Source of the DNA: JAYVFR01 sp043772945
GTDB taxonomy: Bacteria > Patescibacteriota > JACMRA01
DNA length: 16,408 nucleotides
Reading direction: 5' to 3'
Assembly: GCA_043772945.1 (NCBI GenBank)
Contig: JAYVFR010000002.1
Location: 1 to 16,408 of the forward strand
A program made the position numbers and the translations under genes. Shown here in pieces: positions 14,821 through 16,408 of this stretch (the stretch's first letter is position 1; each line of letters begins with the position of its first letter). Below the pieces are notes generated by a model. It was not told the DNA's origin. It saw nothing but the letters and a program-made list of their open reading frames with translations, and did not search any database.

Positions 14821-15336
14821 TTAAATATTATTTATTAGATAGTAAGTTAAACCTAAAATTAAATAACCATCGATTTGATTAGTCCCTAACGCTAATTTTT
14901 GTATAAAATTTAAAGATTTAAATTTAATTTCAATTTTTTCATCAATATCCATCTTTTTTCTTTCTTTTATTGGTACTTCTTGCAAGTTATGTCCTAAAAA
15001 TATATGCAAAGGTAAATCGACTAAACCCATTAACGGCTGTACGATAGCAACCTGTCTCAAATCACCCTGATATCCTGTCTCTTCATTTAACTCTCTAATT
15101 GCGGCTTGTAATGGAGTTTCGTTAACATTAATACCGCCTGAGGGGAATTCATAGTTTAATTGAGTTTGGCCATATCGGATTTGTCTAATTATTAATAATT
15201 CACTTTCTGAATTAGTACCAATTATCAAGACAGCACCTTGATTAAATTTTAACAAAATTTTTTGTTCATTTAAATCACTTAAAATAGTTAAATTTTGATT
15301 TTCAAAAATTAATTTTTGCATTTTTTTTTGATTCAT
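14821..15336 (-). CDS. Nudix hydrolase (ADP-ribose pyrophosphatase-like)
   Basis: A complete Nudix box is present: GINVNETPLQAAIRELNEETG fits G-x5-E-x7-R-E-U-x-E-E-x-G-U with no deviation. It is followed by the family's metal-binding loop region. The YEFPSGGI strand just before it and a 171-residue length resemble ADP-ribose or nucleoside-diphosphate-sugar pyrophosphatases (NudF-type). These cleave a nucleoside diphosphate linked to X. The start at 15336 lies 11 bases after the methyltransferase stop; an internal ATG (residue 6) is a weaker alternative. It is part of the operon, with the Mrp-like gene two bases on. The substrate is uncertain, as Nudix specificity cannot be read from the box. 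It is a better-preserved gene than the Nudix remnant at 10962-11450. Confidence 0.92.
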   Translation of the reverse strand: MNQKKMQKLIFENQNLTILSDLNEQKILLKFNQGAVLIIGTNSESELLIIRQIRYGQTQLNYEFPSGGINVNETPLQAAIRELNEETGYQGDLRQVAIVQPLMGLVDLPLHIFLGHNLQEVPIKERKKMDIDEKIEIKFKSLNFIQKLALGTNQIDGYLILGLTYYLINNI

Positions 15337-15347
15337 ATTAATTCTAA

Positions 15348-16145
15348 TTAGGAAGCAAACAAGTAAGGTTCTTCAGGTAAAAATCTATTGCGTAAAATAA
15401 ATATTCCGCACATTAAATATTGATTATTTTTATTAAATAATGAGTATAGATCTATTAATTTTGCTTTATTTGTGCTAATATAATTTCTATTTTCTTGACT
15501 GCCAATAAAACTATCAACTAAGGTATCCACATAATCTGATATTTTATCTAAATCAACTATTTCAGTTTCCGAAACATAGTATTCAAAAATTTCTAAGCCA
15601 GCAGATTTATATTGATTCAACCACCAATCTAGGTTCCAATACTGTATATTAATATTTAACTTTTTATTAATCTCATTGACAATATCTGTAGGGAAAGCAT
15701 TTTTATAAAAAAATACTAGCTCTCCTATCATTCCCCAATCTTTAACGACTCTTTTATATTCTTTCAAAACTTTCGGTATGTCTGAAACGAAAACAGTAGA
15801 TCCACCCGAAAAAACAAAATCGAATACTTTATCGTCAAAAGGTAAATTCATTGCATCCCCTTGTTGATATGTGACTATTTTTTGTATCGAGTCAGATTCT
15901 TTAGTCAATAGAGCTTTTGCTGAACTTATCATATCTGCCGATATATCAACTCCTGTAACTTGAGCTTTTTTTAATCTTGCCGTCTCTAAAGTACAAAATC
16001 CAGTATTACAACCCACGTCCAATACTCTATCGCTAGGCATAATTGAGGCAATGTCTAACATCCTTTTTAGAGCTTTTTTACCGCCAGGCGGTCTATTAAT
16101 TTCTTGTAGCAATGAAATTAGCTTTATATAATCAAAATCATGCAT
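15348..16145 (-). CDS. Class I SAM-dependent methyltransferase
   Basis: The product has a Rossmann-fold methyltransferase domain. Motif I VLDVGCNTGF binds SAM, followed by VTGVDISADMI (acidic residue for the ribose), a QQGDAMNLPFDD strand and DFVFSGGSTVFV (motif IV region). A C-terminal cap of about 110 residues, rich in aromatic and acidic residues (NIQYWNLDWWLNQYKSAG), is unlike simple Methyltransf_11 members and may shape a small-molecule site. I take ATG 16145 (265 residues). The longer reading starts at TTG 16184, but that TTG is the first part of the -35 TTGACA and the -10 also lies inside, so it cannot be transcribed from that promoter. It is the first gene of the operon. The methyl acceptor is unknown. 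Confidence 0.88.
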   Translation of the reverse strand: MHDFDYIKLISLLQEINRPPGGKKALKRMLDIASIMPSDRVLDVGCNTGFCTLETARLKKAQVTGVDISADMISSAKALLTKESDSIQKIVTYQQGDAMNLPFDDKVFDFVFSGGSTVFVSDIPKVLKEYKRVVKDWGMIGELVFFYKNAFPTDIVNEINKKLNINIQYWNLDWWLNQYKSAGLEIFEYYVSETEIVDLDKISDYVDTLVDSFIGSQENRNYISTNKAKLIDLYSLFNKNNQYLMCGIFILRNRFLPEEPYLFAS

Positions 16146-16152
16146 ATCACGT

Positions 16153-16184
16153 ATTATACATAATTTTAAAATAAATGTTGTCAA
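16153..16184 (-). promoter_or_regulatory. Operon promoter P2, near-leaderless
   Basis: TATAAT (16153-16158) is seven bases before the methyltransferase ATG, and TTGACA (16179-16184) is 20 bases further up. This is the same wide spacing and near-leaderless layout as the dedA promoter. Confidence 0.65.
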
Positions 16185-16188
16185 AAAG

Positions 16189-16218
16189 TGTATAAGTGAA
16201 TTTAGTTTTATGTGTCAA
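16189..16218 (-). promoter_or_regulatory. Operon promoter P1
   Basis: TTGACA (16213-16218), an 18-base spacer and TATACA (16189-16194) form a good sigma-70-type promoter. Its transcript would start near 16180 and carry a leader of about 40 bases. Together with P2 it gives tandem promoters. Confidence 0.55.
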
Positions 16219-16276
16219 AATTATGATCAGGTTCATCATACTTGAGACTGGAAATTATTAGAAAAAGCTATCCTTT

Positions 16277-16310
16277 GCAGTATCACAAAAAAACAATGCA
16301 TTGTGACTGC
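16277..16310. other. Bulged hairpin upstream of the operon
   Basis: GCAGT-AT-CACAA (16277-16288) pairs with TTGTG-ACTGC (16301-16310), ten base pairs with a two-base bulge. It encloses a loop that contains the palindrome CAATGCATTG (16294-16303). No T-run follows closely, so it is not a clear terminator. It may be an operator or the end of an upstream transcript. The rest of 16185-16408 shows no gene. Confidence 0.5.
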
Positions 16311-16408
16311 GTTACACTAATAAATAATTCAATTTTCAAACAATTTCAAAACAATATGCTAATCATAAAAACAAAATCAATCAACCAAGCCTGGAATCAG
16401 ACATTGTC

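Noticed and set aside
15348..16184. TTG 16184 as the methyltransferase start (13 extra residues).
   Set aside because: The TTG is the first half of the -35 TTGACA and the TATAAT also lies within this stretch; ATG 16145 fits both promoters.

Overview
The window is strongly AT-rich and uses the standard bacterial code, with TGA as a stop and TGG for Trp. Most starts lack a clear Shine-Dalgarno sequence. The genes are short and compact: SecA carries an insertion in front of its conserved LGFDYLRDNM segment and has no C-terminal zinc motif, and there is a Walker-A-less HolB. Together this suggests a small-genome bacterium of the Candidate Phyla Radiation (Patescibacteria). That placement is inference from gene character, not from a marker-gene comparison.

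Layout. (1) 1-7244, minus strand: engB, secA, an oligosaccharide flippase, and a large secreted protein that runs off the left edge with no stop in the window. The secreted protein looks like a seven-blade, disulfide-bearing beta-propeller followed by an SdrD B-like repeat. (2) 7313-8347: a small unknown plus-strand gene, a shared terminator, and a minus-strand DedA membrane protein with an almost leaderless promoter. (3) 8348-8820: no intact gene, but a 3' remnant of a Rossmann-like protein. (4) 8821-10965, plus strand: an MGDG-synthase/MurG-type glycosyltransferase overlapping holB, then a small Lys-rich ORF. (5) 10962-11614: decayed gene pieces (a Nudix hydrolase and an S66 peptidase-like N-terminus). 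(6) 11615-16145, minus strand: a tight six-gene accessory operon in the order SAM methyltransferase, Nudix hydrolase, Mrp/ApbC-type ATPase, APH-fold kinase, SpeD-type pyruvoyl decarboxylase, and an AsnRS-like adenylating enzyme without an anticodon-binding domain.

The accessory operon is the most interesting part. A pyruvoyl decarboxylase with no spermidine synthase beside it, a free-standing AsnRS-type catalytic core, a small-molecule kinase fold and a methyltransferase could together build or modify an amine- or amino-acid-derived small molecule. This is a hypothesis.

A second theme is frame disruption at homopolymers. The Mrp-like gene, speD, the ORF at 10748 and the Nudix remnant each become continuous if one base is added to a homopolymer run. 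This could reflect undercalled homopolymers in the assembly, slippage-type recoding (the Mrp-like site is a perfect A AAA AAG heptamer with a stop two codons later), or decay.
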